Positions 42,606-51,766 are shown, counted from the first letter of the stretch. The stretch is DNA of 64,000 bases from Hymenobacter fodinae (GCF_004745825.1 NZ_SRLA01000002.1:1178001-1242000), one strand, 5' to 3'. Made by a program: numbers and translations. Notes: generated from the sequence alone by a model not told the origin.

Positions 42606-43205
42606 TTACTGACCTTCTTTCCGTTCGTTCCAGGTTTGGTAGGCCACTGCCTGCATCTGCCTGTCAGCGGGTACTTCGCGCAGGGGCTCGCAGGGCGTGA
42701 GGGTGGCGTGGAGGTCGGCGGGCAGCTGCATGTAAATCTGGGTGCCTTCGGTTTTCCAGGCCACCATTTCGTCGCTTACTTGCCGAATAATCTTGTGCGG
42801 GTTGCCCACCACCAGACTGCGGGGCGAAATGACTTCATCGGCTTTGATAAAGCTCAAGGCTCCAATCACGCATTCGTCGCCGATTTCCACGCGGTCCATG
42901 ATTACGGCGTTCATACCTACCAGCACGTTGCGGCCGATGGTGGCCCCATGGATGATGGCGCCATGGCCGATATGAGCCATTTCCTTGAGCCGGACGGTAG
43001 TGCCGGGGAACATGTGCACGGTGCAGTTTTCCTGCACGTTGCAGTTGTCCTCGATGATAATCTGGCCCCAGTCGCCGCGAATGGCTGCACCGGGCCCGAT
43101 GTACACGTTGCGGCCGATGATGACGTTGCCAGTAACTGTGGCCTGGGGGTGCACAAACGCCGACTCATGCACGACCGGCACCATCCCGTTGAATGCGTAA
43201 ATCAT
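42606..43205 (-). CDS. paaY: PaaY-type hexapeptide thioesterase (gamma carbonic anhydrase family)
   Basis: 199 residues from [20 protein letters not shown]. The left-handed beta-helix of hexapeptide repeats is evident (ATVTGNVIIGRNVYIGPGAA, VRLKEMAHIGHGAIIHGATI), and the metal-binding His residues are in HMFPG, HIGHG and the IGHGAIIH segment. In phenylacetate degradation PaaY is a thioesterase that recycles CoA from dead-end products. Its start overlaps the paaJ stop by four bases, so the two are coupled. Confidence 0.9.
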   Translation of the reverse strand: MIYAFNGMVPVVHESAFVHPQATVTGNVIIGRNVYIGPGAAIRGDWGQIIIEDNCNVQENCTVHMFPGTTVRLKEMAHIGHGAIIHGATIGRNVLVGMNAVIMDRVEIGDECVIGALSFIKADEVISPRSLVVGNPHKIIRQVSDEMVAWKTEGTQIYMQLPADLHATLTPCEPLREVPADRQMQAVAYQTWNERKEGQ

Positions 43206-44407
43206 ACTTTCTCGATAATGGCCGCGTATCCCTGGCCTACGCCCACGCACATAGTAATGAGGGCGTAACGCTTGTTCTGCTTGTGCAGCTCCAGGGCGGC
43301 GGTGTTTAGAATGCGAGCCCCGCTCATGCCCAAGGGGTGGCCTAGGGCAATAGCGCCGCCATTAGGGTTGATGCGTGGGTCGTTGCCTTCCAACCCCAGC
43401 CCCCGCACGCAAGCCATGGTTTGAGCTGCAAAAGCCTCATTGAATTCAATGATATCCATTTGGTCCAACGTGAGCCCGGCTTTTTTCAGTGCTTGCTGCG
43501 ACGCCGGCACCGGCCCGATGCCCATGTAGCGCGGCTCTACACCTGCCACGCCCATGGCCACAATGCGGGCGCGGGGTGTGAGGCCGTGCTGCTTGATACC
43601 ATCCTCGGAAGCCAACAACAGTGCCGCTGCGCCATCATTCAGCCCCGAGGAGTTACCGGCCGTTACGGAGCCGTTTTTGCGAAACGCGGGCCGCAGCTTG
43701 GCTAGGCCATCAAGCGTGGTGTTAGACTTAATAAACTCATCCTCCGAAAACAGGACGGGCTCGCCCTTACGTTGAGGAATAGCTAAAGGCACAATTTCTT
43801 CAGCGAAGCGGCCAGAGTCGCGGGCACGGCCGGCGCGCAGGTGCGAATCGTAGGCGAACTGATCTTGGTCTTCGCGGCTGATGCCGTAGCGGTCTACCAG
43901 GTTTTCCGCGGTTTCGCCCATTGCATCGGTGCCGTAGGCCTCTTCGAGGCGCGGGTTGATGAAGCGCCAGCCAAAGCTGGAATCATACATTTGAGAGTCG
44001 GTACCAAACGCTTTGCTGGGCTTCGACATCACGTAGGGCGCGCGAGTCATGCTCTCCACACCGCCGGAAATGAACAGGTCTCCGTCGCCACTTTGGATGG
44101 CGCGGGCGGCTCCAATACTAGCCGAGAGGCCCGAGGCGCACAAACGGTTTACCGTTTCGCCAGGTACCGAGGTGGGCAGGCCCGCCAGCAGCAACGCCAT
44201 ACGCGCCACGTTGCGGTTGTCTTCGCCAGCTTGGTTGGCGCAGCCCAGAATCACATCGGCAATGGCGGCCGGGTCGGCAGACGGGTTACGCCGTAGCAGC
44301 TCCTGAATGATGTGCGCAGCCATGTCATCGGGCCGGACGGTGGAAAGAGAGCCGCCGAAATTGCCAATAGGCGTCCGGATACCGTCAATTATATACGCTT
44401 GGTTCAT
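43202..44407 (-). CDS. paaJ: 3-oxoadipyl-CoA / 3-oxo-5,6-dehydrosuberyl-CoA thiolase
   Basis: 401 residues, the usual thiolase length. Active Cys90 lies in [10 protein letters not shown], the His in [16 protein letters not shown] and the second Cys in [11 protein letters not shown] at the C-terminus. It cleaves the pathway's two beta-keto intermediates to yield acetyl-CoA and finally succinyl-CoA. It lies downstream of paaI across a 180-base gap that is filled by a REP-like element. Confidence 0.93.
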   Translation of the reverse strand: MNQAYIIDGIRTPIGNFGGSLSTVRPDDMAAHIIQELLRRNPSADPAAIADVILGCANQAGEDNRNVARMALLLAGLPTSVPGETVNRLCASGLSASIGAARAIQSGDGDLFISGGVESMTRAPYVMSKPSKAFGTDSQMYDSSFGWRFINPRLEEAYGTDAMGETAENLVDRYGISREDQDQFAYDSHLRAGRARDSGRFAEEIVPLAIPQRKGEPVLFSEDEFIKSNTTLDGLAKLRPAFRKNGSVTAGNSSGLNDGAAALLLASEDGIKQHGLTPRARIVAMGVAGVEPRYMGIGPVPASQQALKKAGLTLDQMDIIEFNEAFAAQTMACVRGLGLEGNDPRINPNGGAIALGHPLGMSGARILNTAALELHKQNKRYALITMCVGVGQGYAAIIEKV

Positions 44408-44452
44408 GCTAGTTGCTGATTGTCGGGGGCTGATTAAGAAGAGTAACTAGCG

Positions 44453-44548
44453 CGTCATGCTGAGCTTGCCGAAGGCTAGGCCAGTCGATAAGCCAGAGGT
44501 AGAGCTGCTGCAGGACTTGGCTTGATGCGCCACAGGCTTAGCATGACG
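44453..44548. repeat. REP-like palindromic element between paaI and paaJ
   Basis: The left arm CGTCATGCTGAGCTTGCCGA starts at 44453. The right arm (GGCTTAGCATGACG) ends at 44548 and is the inverse of CGTCATGCTAAGCC. The core CGTCATGYYGAGCTTG is shared with the perfect element at 48684-48777. The middle contains CTAGGCC. Confidence 0.7.
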
Positions 44549-44587
44549 GTCAATGTATTTCGTTTATCGTCTAGGCCCCTAACGGCA

Positions 44588-45022
44588 TTATAGAATCTCG
44601 TTACTGGTGCGGTAGGCGGTGCCTTTAAACAGAGCCAGCACTACGCCATCTTGATTGGTAGCGCGCACCTGGTACACCCCAATTTTGTGCTTAAGACTTT
44701 CCTCGCGCGCCTCTATGGTCACCACGTCGCCGGTTTTGCCAGCTTCTAGGTAGTCGATTGTGACGGTAAGACCCACGCTCTGGCGGCCGTGGCTATTGCA
44801 GGCGAAGGCAAACGCTGAGTCGGCAGCTGCAAACGTGACACCACCGTGCAGGGCCCCAAACCCATTGACCATATCGGGCCGGACTGCAAAGTGTAGCCGG
44901 CAGTAGCCGGGGCCCACTTCCTCCACCTGCAGACCTAGCAATTTGCTGAAGGCGTCATTCTCAAGCATCAGCTCCTTCACGGCTTCAGCCCGACTGTTAC
45001 CCGTGGCTGATTGCTGGCTCAT
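44588..45022 (-). CDS. paaI: Hydroxyphenylacetyl-CoA thioesterase PaaI
   Basis: 144 residues, single hot-dog fold. The motif GFGALHGGVTFAAADSAFAF, with the Asp in AADSAFAFACNSHG, is the PaaI-type thioesterase signature. It is thought to release CoA from stalled or ring-hydroxylated intermediates so that the CoA pool is not trapped. Its start lies 26 bases inside the end of paaH, an unusually long overlap that suggests translational coupling. Confidence 0.93.
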   Translation of the reverse strand: MSQQSATGNSRAEAVKELMLENDAFSKLLGLQVEEVGPGYCRLHFAVRPDMVNGFGALHGGVTFAAADSAFAFACNSHGRQSVGLTVTIDYLEAGKTGDVVTIEAREESLKHKIGVYQVRATNQDGVVLALFKGTAYRTSNEIL

Positions 45023-46178
45023 GTTGGAAAAACGTCTGATTGGCCCGCACCATCCGGCGCAGCAAGGGACTGGCGCGGTAACGGTCCTCGTGGTACTCGG
45101 CGTAAAGCTCGTCGAGAGTGGTGAGCACGGTGGAGAGGCCTAGCGCATCGGCCCAAGCCAATAGGCCTTTAGGGTAGTTCACGCCCTTGGTCATGGCTAG
45201 CTCCAGATCTTCTTTGGAAGCCACGTTCAAGGCCAGGGCATCTATGGCTTCGTTGATGAGCATGGCCAAAATGCGCTGGAGCACCAAGTGGCCTAGGGCC
45301 TCGTCGCGGGTAGGCTCGGGCAACACGGCACCCGCTCGGTAGTCGTAGAAGCCACGGCCCGATTTACGGCCGTAGTAACCAGCCTCAAATAGGCGCTTTT
45401 GCGTGAAAGAAGGCTTAAAGCGTGGGTCATAGAAAAAAGCCGTAAATACCGATTCCGTCACGCGGTAGTTCACATCGTGGCCGATGAAATCCATCAAGGC
45501 AAATGGCCCCATCCGAAAACCACCCAGCTCGGTCATGGCCCAATCAATGGTAGCCATATTGGCAATGCCTTCCTCCAGAATCCGGATGGCCTCGCCGTAG
45601 AAGGGGCGCGCCACGCGGTTCACAATAAAGCCTGGCGTGTCTTTGGTCAGCACGGGCAGCTTGCCCCAACTCTGCACCAAGTCCCGGATTTCTTCGGCTA
45701 GGCCACTACGGGTTTGCACCGCCGGAATCACTTCCACTAACTGCATCAGCGGAGCCGGGTTGAAAAAGTGAATCCCGATGAAGCGCTCGGGCTGCTGGCA
45801 CGCGGCTGCGATGGAAGCAATAGAAAGTGAGGACGTATTGGTAGCAAGTATGCAGGCTGGCGACACAACCACCTCCACTTCCCGAAAGAGTTGCTGCTTC
45901 ACCGATAACTCTTCCACAATGGCTTCGAGAACTAGCTCACAATCAGTGAAATCCTGCAACTCTGCCGTTAGCTGCAACTTAGCAAAAGCGCTATTGGCCG
46001 CTTCCGAGGTGAGCTTTCCTTTCTCCGCCAGCTTATCAAGGTTTGTGCGGATGGACTGACCAGCTCGTTGCAAGGCCGCTGCGTTCTGATCGAGCAAACG
46101 AACGGTGTGACCAGCGGTAAGTACTACCTGGGCAATGCCCGCACCCATGGCCCCGCTCCCAATGATTCCGATGATCAT
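44997..46178 (-). CDS. paaH: 3-hydroxyacyl-CoA (3-hydroxyadipyl-CoA) dehydrogenase
   Basis: 393 residues. NAD-binding GxGxxG at the start (IGIIGSGAMGAGIAQVVLTA), HFFNPAPLMQLVEVI, and the first C-terminal domain TPGFIVNRVARPFYGEAIRI with GPFALMDFIGHDVNYRV; a second 3HCDH repeat follows (RILAMLINEAIDALALNVAS, VNYPKGLLAWADALG). It oxidises 3-hydroxyadipyl-CoA to 3-oxoadipyl-CoA in the lower phenylacetate pathway. It is shorter than the enterobacterial enzyme of about 475 residues but keeps both helical domains. Its start overlaps the paaG stop by four bases. Confidence 0.93.
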   Translation of the reverse strand: MIIGIIGSGAMGAGIAQVVLTAGHTVRLLDQNAAALQRAGQSIRTNLDKLAEKGKLTSEAANSAFAKLQLTAELQDFTDCELVLEAIVEELSVKQQLFREVEVVVSPACILATNTSSLSIASIAAACQQPERFIGIHFFNPAPLMQLVEVIPAVQTRSGLAEEIRDLVQSWGKLPVLTKDTPGFIVNRVARPFYGEAIRILEEGIANMATIDWAMTELGGFRMGPFALMDFIGHDVNYRVTESVFTAFFYDPRFKPSFTQKRLFEAGYYGRKSGRGFYDYRAGAVLPEPTRDEALGHLVLQRILAMLINEAIDALALNVASKEDLELAMTKGVNYPKGLLAWADALGLSTVLTTLDELYAEYHEDRYRASPLLRRMVRANQTFFQHEPAISHG

Positions 46179-46960
46179 GCGCCGGTGAAAGTGGGTTTGC
46201 GTTTTTCAAGGAAGGCCGAAACTCCTTCTTTGTAGTCGGTGGTGTGGCCAGCGCGGAGCTGATAATCGGCTTCGGCGCGGAGCTGCTGGGTAAGGTCGTT
46301 GCCGAAGGTAGTGTTGAGTAGCTGCTTGGTGTAGGCCAGGCCCTTGGTGGGCATGGCGGCCAATTTGCTGACCAAGGCCGCTACTTCCGTCTCAAAGCTA
46401 TCATCAGCAAAAGCCTTGTAGATCATGCCCATCTGCACAGCCTCAGAGGCGCTTACTTTGTCGCCGGTGAACATGAGGGCCGCGGCGCGTTGCAGGCCAA
46501 TCAGGCGGGGCAGGAAGTACGTTCCGCCACTATCCGGAATCAGCCCAATCTTGCTGAATGCCTGAATAAACGAAGCCGATTCCTTAGCCACTACAATGTC
46601 GCAGGCCAAGGCCAAGTTGGCACCCGCGCCTGCCGCTACGCCGTTTACCGCCGCTACCACTGGCTTCTCCAATTCCCGAATCAGCTGCACAATAGGGTTG
46701 TAGTGCTTCTCCACAATCTCAGCAACCTCGGGGCTGTCGGGACCCGTGATTTCCGCCAGGTCTTGACCGGCGCAGAACGCTTTGCCCGTGCCGGTAAGCA
46801 GCACCGCCCGTACCTCTGGGTTCTGCTGACACTCGCGCAGGCGCTGCTGGAGAGCCAAGGCCAGCGGCTTATTTACGCTGTTGAAAACGTCGGGCCGGTT
46901 GAGCGTAAGCGTGGCGACGCCCGCCTCGATGGAGAAGTTCAGAAAGCTGGTTTCAGGCAT
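46175..46960 (-). CDS. paaG: 1,2-epoxyphenylacetyl-CoA isomerase
   Basis: 261 residues, crotonase fold. The segments TGTGKAFCAGQDLAEITGPD, HYNPIVQLIRELEKPVVAAV, NGVAAGAGANLALACDIVVA and FSKIGLIPDSGGTYFLPRLI, and the end DYKEGVSAFLEKRKPTFTG, correspond closely to PaaG, including the Asp in IPDSGG where hydratases have another residue. It converts the ring epoxide to the seven-membered oxepin-CoA. It lies 40 bases after paaD and is coupled to paaH. Confidence 0.95.
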   Translation of the reverse strand: MPETSFLNFSIEAGVATLTLNRPDVFNSVNKPLALALQQRLRECQQNPEVRAVLLTGTGKAFCAGQDLAEITGPDSPEVAEIVEKHYNPIVQLIRELEKPVVAAVNGVAAGAGANLALACDIVVAKESASFIQAFSKIGLIPDSGGTYFLPRLIGLQRAAALMFTGDKVSASEAVQMGMIYKAFADDSFETEVAALVSKLAAMPTKGLAYTKQLLNTTFGNDLTQQLRAEADYQLRAGHTTDYKEGVSAFLEKRKPTFTGA

Positions 46961-47000
46961 TAGGGAAGAGGTGGGTTAGAAAAGGTAAGAGAGCTAGCGA

Positions 47001-47510
47001 CTAGTGACATTTGAAATAGTCAAACGGCTCCAGGCAGTCATCACACTGGTAAGAGGCTTTGCAGGCGGTGGAGCCGAACTGGCTGACTAAATGCGTGTGC
47101 TCCGACTTGCAGAGGGGGCAGCGCACGGCGGTATCCTGACCGAAGAGATTGAGGACATGGCCGGTAGCGGTGCCGTTGATGGGAGCCGCAATACCATAGG
47201 CCTCCAATTTCTCGCGGCCGGCAGCCGTCATCCAATCGGTGGTCCAGGCGGGGCGGAGCTGGTTATTGATGGTTACCTGTGTAATGCCCTCCGCCAGCAA
47301 ACGCAGCCGGATGTCCGTGGCAATAGTGTTCATAGCCGGGCATCCCGAGTAGGTGGGCGTAATGGTTACGGTTACCTGTTGGCCCTGCACCTGCACACCA
47401 CGCACAATGCCCAAGTCCAGAATGCTCAGCACGGGCACTTCCGGGTCGAAGACATCGTCCAGCAATTGCCAGATGCGCTCCTCGGTGGGCATGGGCGTTT
47501 CGGCTACCAT
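47001..47510 (-). CDS. paaD: Phenylacetyl-CoA epoxidase subunit PaaD
   Basis: 169 residues. The N-terminal MIP18/DUF59-like domain (IWQLLDDVFDPEVPVLSILD, VTITPTYSGCPAMNTI) is followed by a Cys-rich Zn-type end (CPLCKSEHTHLVSQFGSTAC, then CDDCLEPFDYFKCH). PaaD is needed for assembly or maturation of the epoxidase rather than catalysis. Its start overlaps the end of paaC by seven bases. Confidence 0.95.
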   Translation of the reverse strand: MVAETPMPTEERIWQLLDDVFDPEVPVLSILDLGIVRGVQVQGQQVTVTITPTYSGCPAMNTIATDIRLRLLAEGITQVTINNQLRPAWTTDWMTAAGREKLEAYGIAAPINGTATGHVLNLFGQDTAVRCPLCKSEHTHLVSQFGSTACKASYQCDDCLEPFDYFKCH

Positions 47511-48319
47511 TTCAGGCCGGGGTAAGTACGTTGCATGTACTGCAGCTCAGCCAGAATGTAGCCGAGGTGCTCCGTGTGGCGCCCAGCCTTGCCGCCTTTC
47601 TGCATGTACGTTTCGGCGGGTACGGGTAAGGTGGCTTCCTCAAACACCTTCGCCACGTGAGCCTGCATGGCGGGCAGCAGCGCAGCGTAATCTGGTATCA
47701 GGTTAAGAGACTGCAGGGCTTGCTCGGTGGCAGTAGGCGTGGTTAGCTCGCCGGAGTAACGCCACAGGTTAGCAAGGGCTTTTTCAACGCGCTGTCGGCT
47801 TTCCTCGGTGCCATCCCCCAGCCGGATCATCCACTCCGAGCTCCATTTGAGGTGGTATGCAGCTTCCTTCCAGGCCTTCTCAGCAATGGCCGCCAAACGC
47901 TCATCGGGGCTAGTTTGGAGCTGCTGCAGAAAGTGGTAGTGAAAGTTATCGAACAGGAACTGCCGCACCACAGTATCCGCGAAGTCGCCGTTGGGCTGCT
48001 CCACCAGCAAAGGGTTCTGATACTCAGTAGCCAGGCGCAGAAACGCTAAGTCGTCCTCGGTGCGGCCTTGTCCTTCTAACTCGGCGGCGTACTGGTAGAG
48101 GCTGCGGGTTTCACCGAGCAAGTCCAAGGCAATGTTAGCCATGGCCAGATCCTGCTCCAGAATGGGGCCGTGGCCGCACCACTCCGAGAGCCGGTGGCCT
48201 AGAATCAGGCTGGTATCGGCAAGCTGCAGCACGTAGCGGAACAGCTGCTGCCGCACCTCCGGCGTGTATTTGGCCAACGAAACCGTTTCGGATGGAGTGA
48301 CTTGCATAACCTCTGACAT
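47504..48319 (-). CDS. paaC: Phenylacetyl-CoA epoxidase structural subunit PaaC
   Basis: 271 residues of a ferritin-like helical protein. Recognisable PaaC features are RYVLQLADTSLILGHRLSEW, LALDLLGETR-like MANIALDLLGETRSLYQYAA, TVVRQFLFDNFHYHFLQQL and EAAYHLKWSSEWMIRLGDGT. It pairs with PaaA in the epoxidase heterodimer but is not itself catalytic. It overlaps paaB by one base and paaD by seven, so translation of paaB-paaC-paaD is coupled. Confidence 0.95.
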   Translation of the reverse strand: MSEVMQVTPSETVSLAKYTPEVRQQLFRYVLQLADTSLILGHRLSEWCGHGPILEQDLAMANIALDLLGETRSLYQYAAELEGQGRTEDDLAFLRLATEYQNPLLVEQPNGDFADTVVRQFLFDNFHYHFLQQLQTSPDERLAAIAEKAWKEAAYHLKWSSEWMIRLGDGTEESRQRVEKALANLWRYSGELTTPTATEQALQSLNLIPDYAALLPAMQAHVAKVFEEATLPVPAETYMQKGGKAGRHTEHLGYILAELQYMQRTYPGLKW

Positions 48320-48606
48320 TACATGTGCTTAATAGAATCCGGAACCTCGTAGAACGTGGGGTGCCGGTATACTTTATCGTTGGCGGGGTCAAAGAAGGCG
48401 GCCGCATCGTCGGGGTTAGAGGCGTGCACATGCTTCGACTCCACCACCCAAATGCTGATGCCCTCCATGCGGCGCGTGTACACGTCGCGGGCGTTCTGGA
48501 TGGCCATGGCCGCGTCGGCGGCGTGCAGGCTGCCCACGTGCTTATGATCGAGGCCCTGCTTGCTGCGGATAAAAACCTCCCACAGAGGCCATTCGTGCTG
48601 AGTCAT
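48319..48606 (-). CDS. paaB: Phenylacetyl-CoA epoxidase subunit PaaB
   Basis: 95 residues, the normal length. The family pattern is WPLWEVFIRSKQGLDHKHVG with SLHAADAAMAIQNARDVYTR, then IWVVESKHVHASNPDDAAAF and FYEVPDSIKHM at the end. PaaB bridges PaaAC dimers in the epoxidase complex. It is separated from paaA by a 194-base gap containing a perfect palindromic repeat. Confidence 0.96.
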   Translation of the reverse strand: MTQHEWPLWEVFIRSKQGLDHKHVGSLHAADAAMAIQNARDVYTRRMEGISIWVVESKHVHASNPDDAAAFFDPANDKVYRHPTFYEVPDSIKHM

Positions 48607-48683
48607 GTGTGGTGAAATGGTGAGTTTCGCGGTAATTGGAGTAGGGGAGAGGCCTAGGAGTGTATAGGGTGATTACCCCAGGC

Positions 48684-48777
48684 CGTCATGTCGAGCTTGT
48701 CGAGACATCTCGCCTGCATCATCTAGCTACTAACTCAACGTCAGCACGCGAGATGTCTCGACAAGCTCGACATGACG
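48684..48777. repeat. Perfect 30-bp palindromic REP-like element between paaA and paaB
   Basis: The arm at 48684-48713 (starting CGTCATGTCGAGCTTGTCGA) is repeated exactly, inverted, at 48748-48777, with a 34-base loop. Its arms contain GACATCTCGC/GCGAGATGTC. It is a mobile or dispersed palindrome inside an operon and would form a very stable hairpin in the paa message. Confidence 0.85.
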
Positions 48778-48800
48778 TTCTTTATCTAATGCAAATTGGC

Positions 48801-49766
48801 CTAGGCCACTTGCTGAACGGCTTCTTGCTCAGCGCGTTGCTTGCGCTTGGCGGCGTGGGCCAGAGCGGCCTCGCGGACCCAGGCTCCTTCTTCGTGCGCC
48901 TTCACGCGGGCGCCGAGGCGGTCTTTATTGCACATGCCGTTGCCTTTTACCACGTTCCAGAACTCCTCCCAGTCTACCTCGCCGAAGTCGTAGCCATTTT
49001 TGGCCTCGTTCCACTTCAGGTTTGGGTCGGGCACAGTCAGGCCCAGGAACTCGGCTTGAGGAACCATCATGTCCACGAACTTCTGACGCAGCTCGTCGTT
49101 GGTGAAACGCTTAATGCGCCACTTCATCGACTGCTCAGTATTAGGGGAGTCGGCATCTTTGGGGCCGAACATCATTAGTGTAGGCCACCACCAGCGGTTC
49201 AACGCTTCCTGGGCCATAGCTTTCTGCTCGGGGGCCCCTTCGCAGAGAGTCTGCATGATCTCAAAGCCCTGGCGCTGGTGGAAGCTTTCTTCCTTGCACA
49301 CCCGCACCATAGCGCGGGCGTAAGGGCCGTAGGAAGTCCGGCAGAGCGGCACTTGATTGAGAATGGCGGCTCCATCTACCAGCCAGCCTACTGTGCCCAT
49401 ATCGGCCCAGCTAAGGGTGGGGTAGTTGAAAATGCTGGAGTACTTAGCCTTGCCGGAATGTAAGTCGGCGAGCATTTGGTCACGGGAGGCACCCAGCGTT
49501 TCGGCAGCGCTGTAGAGGTAGAGGCCGTGGCCGGCTTCGTCCTGCACTTTGCTCAGCAGAATGGATTTCCGCTTCAGCGAAGGAGCACGCGTAATCCAGT
49601 TGCCTTCGGGCAGCATGCCAACCAGCTCAGAGTGAGCGTGCTGAGATATCTGCCGGATCAGCGTCTTGCGATACGCGTCGGGCATCCAATCTTTGGGCTC
49701 AATGCGCATGTCCGCGTCGATACGAGCCTGAAACTGTTCTTCCTGGGTGAGTTCTAGCGTTTCCAT
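48801..49766 (-). CDS. paaA: Phenylacetyl-CoA epoxidase catalytic subunit PaaA
   Basis: 321 residues. The diiron site is visible: Glu47 in HSELVG, the EAGH motif (residues 77-80) in [20 protein letters not shown], and [15 protein letters not shown] for the second half. Other PaaA features are [20 protein letters not shown] and [20 protein letters not shown]. It inserts one oxygen atom across the ring of phenylacetyl-CoA. The extended Lys/Arg/Ala-rich C-terminus is longer than in E. coli. A perfect palindrome at 49783-49804 lies 17 bases upstream of the start, in the position of an operator. Confidence 0.96.
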   Translation of the reverse strand: METLELTQEEQFQARIDADMRIEPKDWMPDAYRKTLIRQISQHAHSELVGMLPEGNWITRAPSLKRKSILLSKVQDEAGHGLYLYSAAETLGASRDQMLADLHSGKAKYSSIFNYPTLSWADMGTVGWLVDGAAILNQVPLCRTSYGPYARAMVRVCKEESFHQRQGFEIMQTLCEGAPEQKAMAQEALNRWWWPTLMMFGPKDADSPNTEQSMKWRIKRFTNDELRQKFVDMMVPQAEFLGLTVPDPNLKWNEAKNGYDFGEVDWEEFWNVVKGNGMCNKDRLGARVKAHEEGAWVREAALAHAAKRKQRAEQEAVQQVA

Positions 49767-49782
49767 GCCTCTCTAACAAAGA

Positions 49783-49804
49783 TTAACTAACATTCGTTAG
49801 TTAA
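49783..49804 (-). promoter_or_regulatory. Candidate TetR (PaaR-type) operator upstream of paaA
   Basis: Arms TTAACTAAC and GTTAGTTAA are perfect inverted copies around ATTC (9+4+9 bases). The same AAC-x-AAC-ATTC-GTTAGTT core recurs upstream of paaK. Its size and symmetry fit TetR-family binding sites, and it lies between the expected promoter and the paaA start. Confidence 0.65.
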
Positions 49805-49918
49805 AAGTAAGGAAAATATTGCGCTTGCCCTTTCGGTGTGCGTGCAGAAACTGAGCAAATATTACAGTCATCTAAATTGATTTTGCGCTTTACCCAGCCT
49901 GACATTTCTGTAGGCCAC

Positions 49919-50998
49919 TTACTGATCAAAATCGACCTTTACCATCTCAGATGTAGGCCTAGCCTGACAAGACAGGACGTAGCCTTTGGCAACCTCAGTG
50001 TCGGAGAGCGAGTAGTTTACGTCCATTTCAACCTGACCCTCGGTTACGCGGCAGCGGCAGGTGCTGCACATGCCGTTCTTGCAGGAGTATGGTGCATCCA
50101 CACCCATGTCCAGCAGTTCATCCAGAATCGTATTGCCATAGTACGACATCTCCAGGATGCGGGTGCTGCCATCAAGCTGTACCGTTACTTGACTTTTCTT
50201 GTCGTCCTCGCCAACGGGGTGCGGTTTGGTTGGGCCAGTAGCTTTCTTGGCGCCGCCTGCTGAGGTAAACATTTCAAAATGAACCTTCTCCGAGGCTACG
50301 CCCGCGCCACTCAGGGCCGAGCGCACGCCGTTGATCATCTCTTCCGGACCGCAGATAAAGGCTTCGTCGATCTGCTCGGCGGGCAGAATCTTCTGCAAGA
50401 ACTGTTGCGTTTTGGCTTCGTCGATGCGGCCGAACAACAAGTCAGTATCGCCCTGTTCGCGGCTGAGAATGTGGTAGACACTGAGGCGCTGCAGAAACTT
50501 GTTTTTCAGACCCTCAATGGCCTCCTTGAAAATAATAGAGTTGCGCCCACGGTTGCCATAAATCAGGGTAACCTGACTCTTAGGCTCGGTCAGGAGGATA
50601 GTTTTCACAATGGAAAAAACCGGCGTAATGCCGCTGCCCGCCGCGAAGGCCACGTAATGCTTTGCTTGCTCGGGGTGCAGCTCAGTGTAAAAGCGACCCG
50701 CGGGCGGCATTACGTCCAGCTCTTCGCCCACGCGCAAGCTGTCTACGGCCAGGGAAGAAAAGCGGCCCTCAGGTACCTTCTTAATAGCCACTTGCCATTC
50801 CCCATCGAGGGGGCTGCTGCATATGGAGTAGGAGCGGCGCAACTCCTCACCATCATGCTCCCGCCGAAAGGTGAGGTATTGGCCCTGGGTGAACTTAAAA
50901 GTGTCGCGCAGTTCCGCCGGTACATCCAACGACAGCGTCACGCAGTCGGGTGTTTCCTTGTTGATGCGCTTGATTTTGACTTTATGAAATCGACTCAT
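49919..50998 (-). CDS. paaE: Phenylacetyl-CoA epoxidase reductase PaaE
   Basis: 359 residues. The ferredoxin-NADP-reductase part has GQYLTFRREHDGEELRRSYS, PAGRFYTELHPEQAKHYVAF, AAGSGITPVFSIVKTILLTE and FICGPEEMINGVRSALSGAG. The C-terminal plant-type 2Fe-2S domain has CKNGMCSTCRCRVTEGQVEM and LSCQARP as Cys ligands. It passes electrons from NADPH to the PaaAC diiron site. Here it follows tetR and precedes paaA, unlike the E. coli order. Confidence 0.95.
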   Translation of the reverse strand: MSRFHKVKIKRINKETPDCVTLSLDVPAELRDTFKFTQGQYLTFRREHDGEELRRSYSICSSPLDGEWQVAIKKVPEGRFSSLAVDSLRVGEELDVMPPAGRFYTELHPEQAKHYVAFAAGSGITPVFSIVKTILLTEPKSQVTLIYGNRGRNSIIFKEAIEGLKNKFLQRLSVYHILSREQGDTDLLFGRIDEAKTQQFLQKILPAEQIDEAFICGPEEMINGVRSALSGAGVASEKVHFEMFTSAGGAKKATGPTKPHPVGEDDKKSQVTVQLDGSTRILEMSYYGNTILDELLDMGVDAPYSCKNGMCSTCRCRVTEGQVEMDVNYSLSDTEVAKGYVLSCQARPTSEMVKVDFDQ

Positions 50999-51088
50999 GA
51001 TGAGTTGTCAGTTATACATTGCCGGGTGCCAGCGGCGCGTTGCTGGGTGCTCACAGGGAAACTCACAACTAGTGACCGGCCGCTGAAT

Positions 51089-51670
51089 CTATTTCGCCAG
51101 CCCGTTTAGCAGAATGGTCATGATGTTTTGCTCCAGCTCTTCGCCCGAAATGCCTCGGCCGGGCCGGTACCACAGCTCCACCCAGCGCACCGCCGAAAGA
51201 ATGGTAAACAAGGCTACCGATACATTTACAGGCTGCAACTCGCCGGCCGCAATGCCCTGCTCAATAAGGGCTGCAAAACCCCGTTCGTAGCGCTTACGGG
51301 CATCTTTAAACTGTGTCAGCTTGTCGCCAGTCAGGTATTTCCAGTCGTTGTTGGCCACCGACACGGCCGCGCCGTCCTCAATCATTAAGTGCACGTGCAG
51401 CCGAATCAGCGCCTTTATCTTCTCCACGTAGGAAATTTGGGTTTGTTCAATCTGGGCTAGCTGCGAGATGTACGTGTTGGAAACATGAAAGCAAATGTGT
51501 TCCAGAATCTCGTCCTTAGAGTTGATGTGGTTGTACATACTGGCAGCCTCCATGCCTACCTGAGCGCCTAAATCGCGCATGGAGGTACCCCCGAAGCCCC
51601 GGTCTTTGAACAGCTTAGCTGCTTCCTCGATGATGGTTTGCCGTTTGTTGGTTTTAGTTTTCTTAGCCAT
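51089..51670 (-). CDS. TetR/AcrR regulator, likely PaaR-type repressor of the paa genes
   Basis: 193 residues. The N-terminal HTH is clear (KRQTIIEEAAKLFKDRGFGG, TSMRDLGAQVGMEAASMYNH, then INSKDEILEHICF), followed by an all-helical ligand domain. It lies between paaK and paaE on the same strand. TetR-type PaaR proteins that respond to phenylacetyl-CoA are known in other phyla and replace the enterobacterial PaaX. The three related palindromes at 49783-49804, 53169-53189 and 53242-53259 are its most likely targets. The effector and targets are inferred. Confidence 0.9.
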   Translation of the reverse strand: MAKKTKTNKRQTIIEEAAKLFKDRGFGGTSMRDLGAQVGMEAASMYNHINSKDEILEHICFHVSNTYISQLAQIEQTQISYVEKIKALIRLHVHLMIEDGAAVSVANNDWKYLTGDKLTQFKDARKRYERGFAALIEQGIAAGELQPVNVSVALFTILSAVRWVELWYRPGRGISGEELEQNIMTILLNGLAK

Positions 51671-51766
51671 TGATGGGTGGAGGAGCAGCAGGACGGTAAA
51701 CGGTAAGGTGAAGAATGAGCTGAGGAAAGTAATTATGATGTGCTTGGGAGGGATTACTCAGCTAGT

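Noticed and set aside
42636..43268. 210-codon antisense frame opposite paaY
   Set aside because: The His-rich translation is a shadow of the hexapeptide-repeat gene, and there is no independent evidence.
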